A DNA stretch of 64,000 nucleotides from Bugula neritina (GCA_964035545.1 OZ037766.1:18131581-18195580); one strand, 5' to 3'; numbered from the stretch's first letter, positions 1 to 15,841 are shown. Translations and numbers: made by a program. The notes: generated from the sequence alone by a model not told the origin.

Positions 1-218
1 AACATACTGAAATATATTGCAAAATACTGCAACATACTGAAATACACTGTAACATACTGAAAGACACTAAAACTCACTGAAGTATAGTGTAATATCTGGA
101 AATGCACTGTGACATACTGAAATATACTGAAACACGCTGAAATATACTGCAACATACTGAAATATACTGTAACATACCGAAATTTATTGTAACATACCGA
201 ATTATACTGCAACATACT
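1..218. repeat. Leading fragment before the first complete 3.87-kb unit
   Basis: Monomer array with a marker core near 71-90. From about position 70 it matches 9915-10063 at an offset of 9,845. Positions 1-69 do not match the sequence before 9915, so the left edge of the 9.85-kb unit lies near 70, inside the marker unit. The block starts outside the window or was joined here. Confidence 0.7.
64..90. repeat. Marker unit with inverted repeat (alpha type, representative)
   Basis: A diverged stretch of the array contains ACACTA at 64-69 and its exact reverse complement TAGTGT at 85-90, separated by 15 bases. That gives a possible 6-bp stem. The unit is preceded by aag and followed by aatatctgg and aatgcactg. 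The same arrangement recurs at 294-320, 434-460, 1534-1560 and dozens of other places. A sister form (beta) keeps the core ctcactgaagtatagtg but is preceded by aatatactac and followed by aatttacg. Whether the stem forms or matters is not known. Confidence 0.75.
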
Positions 219-3200
219 GAAATATACTGTAACATACTGAAATATATTGCAAAATACTGCAACATACTTAAATACACTGTAACATACTGAAAGACACTAA
301 AACTCACTGAAGTATAGTGTAATATCTGGAAATGCACTGTGACATACTGAAATATACTGAAACACGCTGAATTATACTGCAACATACTGAAATACACTGC
401 AACATACTGAAATACACTGTAACATACTGAAAGACACTAAAACTCACTGAAGTATAGTGTAGTACCTGCAAATGCACTGTAACATATTGAAATTTACTGT
501 AACACAGTGAAATATACTGTAACATACTGAAATATACTGTAACATACTGAGATATACTGCAAGATACTGAAATATACTACAACTCTCTGAAGTATAGTGT
601 AATTTACGAAAATGTACTGTAACATACTGAAATTTATTGTAACATACTGAGTTATACTGCAACATACTGAAATACACTGTAACATACTGAAACATATTGC
701 AAAGTACTGCAACATACTGAAATACACTGTAACATACTGAAAGACGCTGTATCATAATGAAATATACTATAACCCACTGAAATATACTGCAACATACTGA
801 AATATACTGTAACAAACTGAAATATACTGCAACATACTGAAATACACTGTAACATACAGAAATACACTGCAACATACTGCAGCAAACTGCAACATACTGC
901 AACATACTGAAATACACTGTAACATATTGAAATACACTGCAACACATTGAAATATGCTTCAACATACCGAAATATATGGTAACCTACTGAAATATGTTGC
1001 AAACTACTGAAATATATTGCAACATACTGCAACTTAATGAAATATACTGTAACATACTGAAATATACTGGAAGATACTGAAACCTACTGAAATACACTGT
1101 AACATACTGAAATACACTGCAACATACTGCAACATACTGAAATACACTGTAACATATTGAAATACATTGCAACACATTGAAATAAGTTGCAAGATACTGA
1201 ATTATACTGCAACATACTGAAAGACACTAAAACTCACTGAAGTATAGTGAAAAATCTGAAAATGCACTGTGGCATACTGAAATATACTGAAACACGCTGA
1301 AATATACTGGAACATACTGAAATAAACTGCAACATACTGAGATATACTGCAAGATACTGAAATATACTACAACTCACTGAAGTATAGTGTAGTTTGCAGA
1401 AATGTACTGTAACACACTGAAATTTATTGTATCATGCCGAAATATACGGCAACGTACTGAAATACACTGTAACATACTGAAATATATTGCAAAATACTGC
1501 AACATACTGAAGTATGCTGCAACATACTGAAAGACACTAAAACTCACTGAAGTATAGTGTAATATCTGCAAATGCACTGTAACATACTGAAATTACTGTA
1601 ACACACTGAAATATACTGTAACATACTGAAATATACTGTAACATACGGAGATATACTGCGAGATACTGAAATATACTACAACTCACTGAAGTATAGTGTA
1701 ATTTTCGGAAATGTACTGTAACATACTGAATTTTATGGTAACATACTGAATTATACTGCAACATACTGAAATATACTGTAACGTACTGAAATATGTTGCA
1801 AAATACTGCAACATACTGAAATACACTGTAACATACTGAAATACGCTGTATCATACTGAAATATACTATAACCCACTGAAATATACTGCAACATACTGAA
1901 ATATACTGTAACATACTGAAATATACTGCAACATACTGAAATACACTGTAACATACAGAAATACACTGCAACATACTGCAGCATACTGCAACATGCTGCA
2001 ACATACTGAAATACACTGTAACATATTGAAATACACTGCAACACATTGAAATTTGCTGTAACATACTGAGATATACTGCAAGACACTGAAATATACTACA
2101 GCTCACTGAAGTATAGTGTAATTTACGGAAATGTACTGTAACATACTGAAATTTATTGTAACATACTGAAATATACTGCAACATACTGAAATACACTGTA
2201 ACATACTGAAATATATTGCAAAATACTGCAACATACTGAAATACACTGTAACATACTCAAATACATTGTATCATATTGCAATATGCTATAACTCACTGAA
2301 ATATACTGCAACTTAGTGAAATATACTGTAACATACTGAAATATACTGCAACATACTGAAATACACTGTAACATACAGAAGTACGCTGTAACATACAGAA
2401 ATACACTGCAACATACTGCAACATACTGAAATACACTGTAACATACTGAAACACACTGCAACATACTGAAATATACTGCAACATACTGGAACATACTGGA
2501 ATATACTGTAACCCACTGAAATATACTGCAACATACTGAAATATACTGCAAGATACTGAAACCTACTGTAATACACTGTAACATACTGAAATACACTGCA
2601 ACATGCAACATACTGAAATACACTGTAACATATTGAAATACATTGCAACACATTGAAATAAGTTGCAAGATACCGAAATATACTGCAACATACTGAAAGA
2701 CACTAAAACTCACTGAAGTATAGTGAAAAATCTAAAAATGCACTGTGGCATACTGAAATATACTGAAACACGCTGAAATATACTGGAACATACTGAAATA
2801 AACTGTAACATACTGAGATATACTGCAAGATACTGAAATATGCTACAACTCACTGAAGTATAGTGTAATTTACGGAAATGTACTGTAACATACTGAAATT
2901 TATTGTAACATACTGAATTACACTGCAACATACTGAAAAACACTGTAACATACTGAAAGACACTAAAACTCACTGAAGTATAGTGTAATATCTGCAAATG
3001 CACTGTAATATATTGAAATTTACTGTAACACAGTGAAATATACTGTAACATACTGAAATATACTGTAACATACTGAGATATACTGCAAGATACTGAAATA
3101 TACTACAACTCACTGAAGTATAGTGTAATTTACGAAAATGTACTGTAACATACTGGAATTTATTGTAACATACTGAATTATACTGCAACATACTGGAATA

Positions 3201-4084
3201 CACTGTAACATACTGAAACATATTGCAAAATACTGCAACATACTGAAATACACTGTAACATACTGAAAGACGCCGTATCATACTGAAATATACTATAACC
3301 CACTGAAATATACTGCAACATACTGAAAAATACTGTAACATACTGAAATATACTGCAACATACTGAAATACACTGTAACATACAGAAATACACTGCAACA
3401 TACTGCAGCATACTGCAACATACTGCAACATGCTGAAATACACTGTAACATACTGAAATATATTGCAAAATACTGCAACATACTGAAATACACTGTAACA
3501 TACAGAAATACACTGCAACATACTGCAGCATACTGCAACATGCTGCAACATACTGAAATACACTGTAACATATTGAAATACACTGCAACACATTGAAATT
3601 TGCTGTAACATACTGAGATATACTGCAAGACACTGAAATATACTACAGCTCACTGAAGTATAGTGTAATTTACGGAAATGTACTGTAACATACTGAAATT
3701 TATTGTAACATACTGAAATATACTGCAACATACTGAAATACACTGTAACATACTGAAATATATTGCAAAATACTGCAACATACTGAAATACACTGTAACA
3801 TGCTCAAATACATTGTATCATATTGCAATATGCTATAACCCACTGAAATATACTGCAACTTAGTGAAATATACTGTAACATACTGAAATATACTGCAACA
3901 TACTGAAATACACTGTAACATACAGAAGTACGCTGTAACATTCAGAAATACACTGCAACATACTGCAACATACTGAAATACACTGTAACATACTGAAACA
4001 CACTGCAACATACTGAAATATACTGCAACATACTTGAACATACTGGAATATACTGTAACCCACTGAAATATACTGCAACATACT
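219..4084. repeat. 3.87-kb higher-order subunit U1
   Basis: Repeats immediately at 4085-7953. The offset is 3,866 where both small losses are spanned and 3,869 after the 3-base loss. The ideal length is therefore 3,870 bp or 387 monomers, an odd number, so each copy shifts the dimer phase. It carries the 1-base loss at about 1593 and the 3-base loss at about 2605. U2 has the first (5459) but not the second. Marker cores lie near 81, 311, 451, 591, 1241, 1381, 1551, 1690, 2110 and 2717 (the first just left of U1). Confidence 0.8.
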
Positions 4085-7000
4085 GAAATATACTGTAACA
4101 TACTGAAATATATTGCAAAATACTGCAACATACTTAAATACACTGTAACATACTGAAAGACACTAAAACTCACTGAAGTATAGTGTATTATCTGGAAATG
4201 CACTGTGACATACTGAAATATACTGAAACACGCTGAATTATACTGCAACATACTGAAATACACTGCAACATACTGAAATACACTGTAACATACTGAAAGA
4301 CACTAAAACTCACTGAAGTATAGTGTAATACCTGCAAATGCACTGTAACATATTGAAATTTACTGTAACACAGTGAAATATACTGTAACATACTGAAATA
4401 TACTGTAACATACTGAGATATACTGCAAGATACTGAAATATACTACAACTCTCTGAAGTATAGTGTAATTTACGAAAATGTACTGTAACATACTGAAATT
4501 TATTGTAACATACTGAGTTATACTGCAACATACTGAAATACACTGTAACATACTGAAACATATTGCAAAGTACTGCAACATACTGAAATACACTGTAACA
4601 TACTGAAAGACGCTGTATCATAATGAAATATACTATAACCCACTGAAATATACTGCAACATACTGAAATATACTGTAACAAACTGAAATATACTGCAACA
4701 TACTGAAATACACTGTAACATACAGAAATACACTGCAACATACTGCAGCAAACTGCAACATACTGCAACATACTGAAATACACTGTAACATATTGAAATA
4801 CACTGCAACACATTGAAATATGCTTCAACATACCGAAATATATGGTAACCTACTGAAATATGTTGCAAACTACTGAAATATATTGCAACATACTGCAACT
4901 TAATGAAATATACTGTAACATACTGAAATATACTGGAAGATACTGAAACCTACTGAAATACACTGTAACATACTGAAATACACTGCAACATACTGCAACA
5001 TACTGAAATACACTGTAACATATTGAAATACATTGCAACACATTGAAATAAGTTGCAAGATACTGAATTATACTGCAACATACTGAAAGACACTAAAACT
5101 CACTGAAGTATAGTGAAAAATCTGAAAATGCACTGTGGCATACTGAAATATACTGAAACACGCTGAAATATACTGGAACATACTGAAATAAACTGCAACA
5201 TACTGAGATATACTGCAAGATACTGAAATATACTACAACTCACTGAAGTATAGTGTAGTTTGCAGAAATGTACTGTAACACACTGAAATTTATTGTATCA
5301 TGCTGAAATATACGGCAACGTACTGAAATACACTGTAACATACTGAAATATATTGCAAAATACTGCAACATACTGAAGTATGCTGCAACATACTGAAAGA
5401 CACTAAAACTCACTGAAGTATAGTGTAATATCTGCAAATGCACTGTAACATACTGAAATTACTGTAACACACTGAAATATACTGTAACATACTGAAATAT
5501 ACTGTAACATACGGAGATATACTGCGAGAGACTGAAATATACTACAACTCACTGAAGTATAGTGTAATTTTCGGAAATGTACTGTAACATACTGAATTTT
5601 ATGGTAACATACTGAATTATACTGCAACATACTGAAATATACTGTAACGTACTGAAATATGTTGCAAAATACTGCAACATACTGAAATACACTGTAACAT
5701 ACTGAAATACGCTGTATCATACTGAAATATACTATAACCCACTGAAATATACTGCAACATACTGAAATATACTGTAACATACTGAAATATACTGCAACAT
5801 ACTGAAATACACTGTAACATACAGAAATACACTGCAACATACTGCAGCATACTGCAACATGCTGCAACATACTGAAATACACTGTAACATATTGAAATAC
5901 ACTGCAACACATTGAAATTTGCTGTAACATACTGAGATATACTGCAAGACACTGAAATATACTACAGCTCACTGAAGTATAGTGTAATTTACGGAAATGT
6001 ACTGTAACATACTGAAATTTATTGTAACATACTGAAATATACTGCAACATACTGAAATACACTGTAACATACTGAAATATATTGCAAAATACTGCAACAT
6101 ACTGAAATACACTGTAACATACTCAAATACATTGTATCATATTGCAATATGCTATAACTCACTGAAATATACTGCAACTTAGTGAAATATACTGTAACAT
6201 ACTGAAATATACTGCAACATACTGAAATACACTGTAACATACAGAAGTACGCTGTAACATACAGAAATACACTGCAACATACTGCAACATACTGAAATAC
6301 ACTGTAACATACTGAAACACACTGCAACATACTGAAATATACTGCAACATACTGGAACATACTGGAATATACTGTAACCCACTGAAATATACTGCAACAT
6401 ACTGAAATATACTGCAAGATACTGAAACCTACTGTAATACACTGTAACATACTGAAATACACTGCAACATGCTGCAACATACTGAAATACACTGTAACAT
6501 ATTGAAATACATTGCAACACATTGAAATAAGTTGCAAGATACCGAAATATACTGCAACATACTGAAAGACACTAAAATTCACTGAAGTATAGTGAAAAAT
6601 CTAAAAATGCACTGTGGCATACTGAAATATACTGAAACACGCTGAAATATACTGGAACATACTGAAATAAACTGTAACATACTGAGATATACTGCAAGAT
6701 ACTGAAATATGCTACAACTCACTGAAGTATAGTGTAATTTACGGAAATGTACTGTAACATACTGAAATTTATTGTAACATACTGAATTACACTGCAACAT
6801 ACTGAAAAACACTGTAACATACTGAAAGACACTAAAACTCACTGAAGTATAGTGTAATATCTGCAAATGCACTGTAATATATTGAAATTTACTGTAACAC
6901 AGTGAAATATACTGTAACATACTGAAATATACTGTAACATACTGAGATATACTGCAAGATACTGAAATATACTACAACTCACTGAAGTATAGTGTAATTT

Positions 7001-7953
7001 ACGAAAATGTACTGTAACATACTGGAATTTATTGTAACATACTGAATTATACTGCAACATACTGGAATACACTGTAACATACTGAAACATATTGCAAAAT
7101 ACTGCAACATACTGAAATACACTGTAACATACTGAAAGACGCCGTATCATACTGAAATATACTATAACCCACTGAAATATACTGCAACATACTGAAAAAT
7201 ACTGTAACATACTGAAATATACTGCAACATACTGAAATACACTGTAACATACAGAAATACACTGCAACATACTGCAGCATACTGCAACATACTGCAACAT
7301 GCTGAAATACACTGTAACATACTGAAATATATTGCAAAATACTGCAACATACTGAAATACACTGTAACATACAGAAATACACTGCAACATACTGCAGCAT
7401 ACTGCAACATGCTGCAACATACTGAAATACACTGTAACATATTGAAATACACTGCAACACATTGAAATTTGCTGTAACATACTGAGATATACTGCAAGAC
7501 ACTGAAACATACTACAGCTCACTGAAGTATAGTGTAATTTACGGAAATGTACTGTAACATACTGAAATTTATTGTAACATACTGAAATATACTGCAACAT
7601 ACTGAAATACACTGTAACATACTGAAATATATTGCAAAATACTGCAACATACTGAAATACACTGTAACATGCTCAAATACATTGTATCATATTGCAATAT
7701 GCTATAACCCACTGAAATATACTGCAACTTAGTGAAATATAATGTAACATACTGAAATATACTGCAACATACTGAAATACACTGTAACATACAGAAGTAC
7801 GCTGTAACATTCAGAAATACACTGCAACATACTGCAACATACTGAAATACACTGTAACATACTGAAACACACTGCAACATACTGAAATATACTGCAACAT
7901 ACTGGAACATACTGGAATATACTGTAACCCACTGAAATATACTGCAACATACT
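4085..7953. repeat. 3.87-kb higher-order subunit U2
   Basis: A near-identical copy of 219-4084 with scattered substitutions. For example it reads catgctgaa near 5300 where U1 has catgccgaa near 1436. It has the 1-base loss at about 5459 but the intact sequence near 6471 where U1 lost three bases. Homology to U1 ends near 7956, where the sequence passes into the third segment of the 9.85-kb unit. Confidence 0.8.
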
Positions 7954-9914
7954 GAAATATACTGCAAGATACTGAAACCTACTGAAATACACTGTAACAT
8001 ACTGAAATACACTGCAACATGCTGCAACATACTGAAATACACTGTAACATATTGAAATACATTGCAACACATTGAAATAAGTTGCAAGATACCGAAATAT
8101 ACTGCAACATACTGAAAGACACTAAAACTCACTGAAGTATAGTGAAAAATCTAAAAATGCACTGTGGCATACTGAAATATACTGAAACACGCTGAAATAT
8201 ACTGGAACATACTGAAATAAACTGTAACATACTGAGATATACTGCAAGATACTGAAATATGCTACAACTCACTGAAGTATAGTGTAATTTACGGAAATGT
8301 ACTGTAACATACTGAAATTTATTGTAACATACTGAATTATACTGCAACATACTGAAAAACACTGTAACATACTGAAAGACACTAAAACTCACTGAAGTAT
8401 AGTGTAATATCTGCAAATGCACTGTAATATATTGAAATTTACTGTAACACAGTGAAATATACTGTAACATACTGAAATATACTGTAACATACTGAGATAT
8501 ACTGCAAGATACTGAAATATACTACAACTCACTGAAGTATAGTGTAATTTACGAAAATGTACTGTAACATACTGAAATTTATTGTAACATACTGAATTAT
8601 ACTGCAACATACTGGAATACACTGTAACATACTGAAACATATTGCAAAATACTGCAACATACTGAAATACGCTGTAACATACTGAAAGACGCCGTATCAT
8701 ACTGAAATATACTATAACCCACTGAAATATACTGCAACATACTGAAAAAAACTGTAACATACTGAAATATACTGCAACATACTGAAATACACTGTAACAT
8801 ACAGAAATACACTGCAACATACTGCAGCATACTGCAACATGCTGCAACACGCTGAAATACACTGTAACATACTGAAATATATTGCAAAATACTGCAACAT
8901 ACTGAAATACACTGTAACATACTGAAAGACACTAAAACTCACTGAAGTATAGTGTAATATCTGGAAATGCACTGTGACATACTGAAATATACTGAAACAC
9001 GCTGAAATATACTGCAACATACTGAAATATACTGTAACATACCGAAATTTATTGTAACATACCGAATTATACTGCAACATACTGAAATATACTGTAACAT
9101 ACTGAAATATATTGCAAAATACTGCAACATACTTAAATACACTGTAACATACTGAAAGACACTAAAACTCACTGAAGTATAGTGTAATATCTGGAAATGC
9201 ACTGTGACATACTGAAATATACTGAAACACGCTGAAATATACTTCAACATACTGAAATATACCTAAAAATATTGAAACATACTGAAATACACTGTAACAT
9301 GCTGAAATACACTGTATCATACTGAAGTATACTGTAACGCACTGAAATATACTGCAACATACTGAATTATACTGAAACATACTGCAATATCCTGAAATAT
9401 ACTGCAACATGCTGAAATATACTGCAAGACACTGAAACCTATTGAAATACACTGTAACATACTGATATACACTGCAACATACTGAAATACACTGTAACAT
9501 ACAGACATACACTGCAACACACTGCAGCATACTGCAACATGCTGCAACATACTGAAATACACTGTAACATATTGAAATACACTGCAACACATTGAAATAT
9601 GCTGTAACATACTGAGATATACTGCAAGACACTGAAATATACTACAGCTCACTGAAGTATAGTGTAATTTACGGAAATGTACTGTAACATACTGAAATTT
9701 ATTGTAACATACTGAAATATACTGCAACATACTGAAATACACTGTAACATACTGAAATATATTGCAAAATACTGCAACATACTGAAATACACTGTAACAT
9801 ACTCAAATACATTGTATCATACTGGAATATGCTATAACCCACTGAAATATACTGCAACTTACTGAAATATACTGTAACATACTGAAATATACTGCAAGAT
9901 ACTGAAATATACTA
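7954..9914. repeat. Third segment of the 9.85-kb unit
   Basis: Completes the 9.85-kb unit after the two 3.87-kb subunits. Its sequence matches 19459-21401 at an offset of 11,505, so it is also the source-like relative of the 2.30-kb sub-block of the 4.43-kb arrays. It contains the AT-rich variant acctaaaaatattg near 9261. The match to 21401 breaks near 9896, where the next 9.85-kb copy begins through a chimeric marker. Confidence 0.75.
9256..9280. repeat. Rare AT-rich variant monomers (delta marker)
   Basis: The unit acctaaaaatattg departs strongly from the monomer consensus and is easy to trace. I count eleven occurrences, starting at 9256, 20761, 23061, 25191, 27491, 35040, 46349, 48649, 50779, 53079 and 55209. 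Their spacings reproduce the 2,300, 2,130 and 7,549 periods. It serves as an independent tag for those blocks. No function can be inferred. Confidence 0.85.
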
Positions 9915-12900
9915 CAACTCACTGAAGTATAGTGTAATATCTGGAAATGCACTGTGACATACTGAAATATACTGAAACACGCTGAAATATACTGCAACAT
10001 ACTGAAATATACTGTAACATACCGAAATTTATTGTAACATACCGAATTATACTGCAACATACTGAAATATACTGTAACATACTGAAATATATTGCAAAAT
10101 ACTGCAACATACTTAAATACACTGTAACATACTGAAAGACACTAAAACTCACTGAAGTATAGTGTAATATCTGGAAATGCACTGTGACATACTGAAATAT
10201 ACTGAAACACGCTGAATTATACTGCAACATACTGAAATACACTGCAACATACTGAAATACACTGTAACATACTGAAAGACACTAAAACTCACTGAAGTAT
10301 AGTGTAGTACCTGCAAATGCACTGTAACATATTGAAATTTACTGTAACACAGTGAAATATACTGTAACATACTGAAATATACTGTAACATACTGAGATAT
10401 ACTGCAAGATACTGAAATATACTACAACTCTCTGAAGTATAGTGTAATTTACGAAAATGTACTGTAACATACTGAAATTTATTGTAACATACTGAGTTAT
10501 ACTGCAACATACTGAAATACACTGTAACATACTGAAACATATTGCAAAGTACTGCAACATACTGAAATACACTGTAACATACTGAAAGACGCTGTATCAT
10601 AATGAAATATACTATAACCCACTGAAATATACTGCAACATACTGAAATATACTGTAACAAACTGAAATATACTGCAACATACTGAAATACACTGTAACAT
10701 ACAGAAATACACTGCAACATACTGCAGCAAACTGCAACATACTGCAACATACTGAAATACACTGTAACATATTGAAATACACTGCAACACATTGAAATAT
10801 GCTTCAACATACCGAAATATATGGTAACCTACTGAAATATGTTGCAAACTACTGAAATATATTGCAACATACTGCAACTTAATGAAATATACTGTAACAT
10901 ACTGAAATATACTGGAAGATACTGAAACCTACTGAAATACACTGTAACATACTGAAATACACTGCAACATACTGCAACATACTGAAATACACTGTAACAT
11001 ATTGAAATACATTGCAACACATTGAAATAAGTTGCAAGATACTGAATTATACTGCAACATACTGAAAGACACTAAAACTCACTGAAGTATAGTGAAAAAT
11101 CTGAAAATGCACTGTGGCATACTGAAATATACTGAAACACGCTGAAATATACTGGAACATACTGAAATAAACTGCAACATACTGAGATATACTGCAAGAT
11201 ACTGAAATATACTACAACTCACTGAAGTATAGTGTAGTTTGCAGAAATGTACTGTAACACACTGAAATTTATTGTATCATGCTGAAATATACGGCAACGT
11301 ACTGAAATACACTGTAACATACTGAAATATATTGCAAAATACTGCAACATACTGAAGTATGCTGCAACATACTGAAAGACACTAAAACTCACTGAAGTAT
11401 AGTGTAATATCTGCAAATGCACTGTAACATACTGAAATTACTGTAACACACTGAAATATACTGTAACATACTGAAATATACTGTAACATACGGAGATATA
11501 CTGCGAGATACTGAAATATACTACAACTCACTGAAGTATAGTGTAATTTTCGGAAATGTACTGTAACATACTGAATTTTATGGTAACATACTGAATTATA
11601 CTGCAACATACTGAAATATACTGTAACGTACTGAAATATGTTGCAAAATACTGCAACATACTGAAATACACTGTAACATACTGAAATACGCTGTATCATA
11701 CTGAAATATACTATAACCCACTGAAATATACTGCAACATACTGAAATATACTGTAACATACTGAAATATACTGCAACATACTGAAATACACTGTAACATA
11801 CAGAAATACACTGCAACATACTGCAGCATACTGCAACATGCTGCAACATACTGAAATACACTGTAACATATTGAAATACACTGCAACACATTGAAATTTG
11901 CTGTAACATACTGAGATATACTGCAAGACACTGAAATATACTACAGCTCACTGAAGTATAGTGTAATTTACGGAAATGTACTGTAACATACTGAAATTTA
12001 TTGTAACATACTGAAATATACTGCAACATACTGAAATACACTGTAACATACTGAAATATATTGCAAAATACTGCAACATACTGAAATACACTGTAACATA
12101 CTCAAATACATTGTATCATATTGCAATATGCTATAACTCACTGAAATATACTGCAACTTAGTGAAATATACTGTAACATACTGAAATATACTGCAACATA
12201 CTGAAATACACTGTAACATACAGAAGTACGCTGTAACATACAGAAATACACTGCAACATACTGCAACATACTGAAATACACTGTAACATACTGAAACACA
12301 CTGCAACATACTGAAATATACTGCAACATACTGGAACATACTGGAATATACTGTAACCCACTGAAATATACTGCAACATACTGAAATATACTGCAAGATA
12401 CTGAAACCTACTGTAATACACTGTAACATACTGAAATACACTGCAACATGCAACATACTGAAATACACTGTAACATATTGAAATACATTGCAACACATTG
12501 AAATAAGTTGCAAGATACCGAAATATACTGCAACATACTGAAAGACACTAAAACTCACTGAAGTATAGTGAAAAATCTAAAAATGCACTGTGGCATACTG
12601 AAATATACTGAAACACGCTGAAATATACTGGAACATACTGAAATAAACTGTAACATACTGAGATATACTGCAAGATACTGAAATATGCTACAACTCACTG
12701 AAGTATAGTGTAATTTACGGAAATGTACTGTAACATACTGAAATTTATTGTAACATACTGAATTACACTGCAACATACTGAAAAACACTGTAACATACTG
12801 AAAGACACTAAAACTCACTGAAGTATAGTGTAATATTTGCAAATGCACTGTAATATATTGAAATTTACTGTAACACAGTGAAATATACTGTAACATACTG

Positions 12901-15841
12901 AAATATACTGTAACATACTGAGATATACTGCAAGATACTGAAATATACTACAACTCACTGAAGTATAGTGTAATTTACGAAAATGTACTGTAACATACTG
13001 GAATTTATTGTAACATACTGAATTATACTGCAACATACTGGAATACACTGTAACATACTGAAACATATTGCAAAATACTGCAACATACTGAAATACACTG
13101 TAACATACTGAAAGACGCCGTATCATACTGAAATATACTATAACCCACTGAAATATACTGCAACATACTGAAAAATACTGTAACATACTGAAATATACTG
13201 CAACATACTGAAATACACTGTAACATACAGAAATACACTGCAACATACTGCAGCATACTGCAACATACTGCAACATGCTGAAATACACTGTAACATACTG
13301 AAATATATTGCAAAATACTGCAACATACTGAAATACACTGTAACATACAGAAATACACTGCAACACACTGCAGCATACTGCAACATGCTGCAACATACTG
13401 AAATACACTGTAACATATTGAAATACACTGCAACACATTGAAATTTGCTGTAACATACTGAGATATACTGCAAGACACTGAAATATACTACAGCTCACTG
13501 AAGTATAGTGTAATTTACGGAAATGTACTGTAACATACTGAAATTTATTGTAACATACTGAAATATACTGCAACATACTGAAATACACTGTAACATACTG
13601 AAATATATTGCAAAATACTGCAACATACTGAAATACACTGTAACATGCTCAAATACATTGTATCATATTGCAATATGCTATAACCCACTGAAATATACTG
13701 CAACTTAGTGAAATATACTGTAACATACTGAAATATACTGCAACATACTGAAATACACTGTAACATACAGAAGTACGCTGTAACATTCAGAAATACACTG
13801 CAACATACTGCAACATACTGAAATACACTGTAACATACTGAAACACACTGCAACATACTGAAATATACTGCAACATACTTGAACATACTGGAATATACTG
13901 TAACCCACTGAAATATACTGCAACATACTGAAATATACTGTAACATACTGAAATATATTGCAAAATACTGCAACATACTTAAATACACTGTAACATACTG
14001 AAAGACACTAAAACTCACTGAAGTATAGTGTAATATCTGGAAATGCACTGTGACATACTGAAATATACTGAAACACGCTGAATTATACTGCAACATACTG
14101 AAATACACTGCAACATACTGAAATACACTGTAACATACTGAAAGACACTAAAACTCACTGAAGTATAGTGTAATACCTGCAAATGCACTGTAACATATTG
14201 AAATTTACTGTAACACAGTGAAATATACTGTAACATACTGAAATATACTGTAACATACTGAGATATACTGCAAGATACTGAAATATACTACAACTCTCTG
14301 AAGTATAGTGTAATTTACGAAAATGTACTGTAACATACTGAAATTTATTGTAACATACTGAGTTATACTGCAACATACTGAAATACACTGTAACATACTG
14401 AAACATATTGCAAAGTACTGCAACATACTGAAATACACTGTAACATACTGAAAGACGCTGTATCATAATGAAATATACTATAACCCACTGAAATATACTG
14501 CAACATACTGAAATATACTGTAACAAACTGAAATATACTGCAACATACTGAAATACACTGTAACATACAGAAATACACTGCAACATACTGCAGCAAACTG
14601 CAACATACTGCAACATACTGAAATACACTGTAACATATTGAAATACACTGCAACACATTGAAATATGCTTCAACATACCGAAATATATGGTAACCTACTG
14701 AAATATGTTGCAAACTACTGAAATATATTGCAACATACTGCAACTTAATGAAATATACTGTAACATACTGAAATATACTGGAAGATACTGAAACCTACTG
14801 AAATACACTGTAACATACTGAAATACACTGCAACATACTGCAACATACTGAAATACACTGTAACATATTGAAATACATTGCAACACATTGAAATAAGTTG
14901 CAAGATACTGAATTATACTGCAACATACTGAAAGACACTAAAACTCACTGAAGTATAGTGAAAAATCTGAAAATGCACTGTGGCATACTGAAATATACTG
15001 AAACACGCTGAAATATACTGGAACATACTGAAATAAACTGCAACATACTGAGATATACTGCAAGATACTGAAATATACTACAACTCACTGAAGTATAGTG
15101 TAGTTTGCAGAAATGTACTGTAACACACTGAAATTTATTGTATCATGCTGAAATATACGGCAACGTACTGAAATACACTGTAACATACTGAAATATATTG
15201 CAAAATACTGCAACATACTGAAGTATGCTGCAACATACTGAAAGACACTAAAACTCACTGAAGTATAGTGTAATATCTGCAAATGCACTGTAACATACTG
15301 AAATTACTGTAACACACTGAAATATACTGTAACATACTGAAATATACTGTAACATACGGAGATATACTGCGAGATACTGAAATATACTACAACTCACTGA
15401 AGTATAGTGTAATTTTCGGAAATGTACTGTAACATACTGAATTTTATGGTAACATACTGAATTATACTGCAACATACTGAAATATACTGTAACGTACTGA
15501 AATATGTTGCAAAATACTGCAACATACTGAAATACACTGTAACATACTGAAATACGCTGTATCATACTGAAATATACTATAACCCACTGAAATATACTGC
15601 AACATACTGAAATATACTGTAACATACTGAAATATACTGCAACATACTGAAATACACTGTAACATACAGAAATACACTGCAACATACTGCAGCATACTGC
15701 AACATGCTGCAACATACTGAAATACACTGTAACATATTGAAATACACTGCAACACATTGAAATTTGCTGTAACATACTGAGATATACTGCAAGACACTGA
15801 AATATACTACAGCTCACTGAAGTATAGTGTAATTTACGGAA

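Larger units (their letters stand above)
70..9914. repeat. 9.85-kb higher-order unit, copy 1
   Basis: The sequence from about 70 repeats at an offset of 9,845 starting near 9915. Shared private details include a 1-base loss at 1593 (repeated at 11438) and a 3-base loss at 2605 (repeated at 12450). The unit consists of two 3.87-kb subunits (219-4084 and 4085-7953) plus a further 1.96-kb segment (7954-9914). Corrected for the small losses the period is a whole number of monomers. Confidence 0.85.

Noticed and set aside
64-90. Intrinsic transcription terminator or tRNA-like hairpin
   Set aside because: The stem is 6 bp and AT-rich with a 15-base loop and no T-tract. There is no cloverleaf.
64-460. 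CENP-B box in the marker unit
   Set aside because: The marker lacks the TTCG and CGGG elements of the known box. Only the general idea of a bound site within a satellite remains open.
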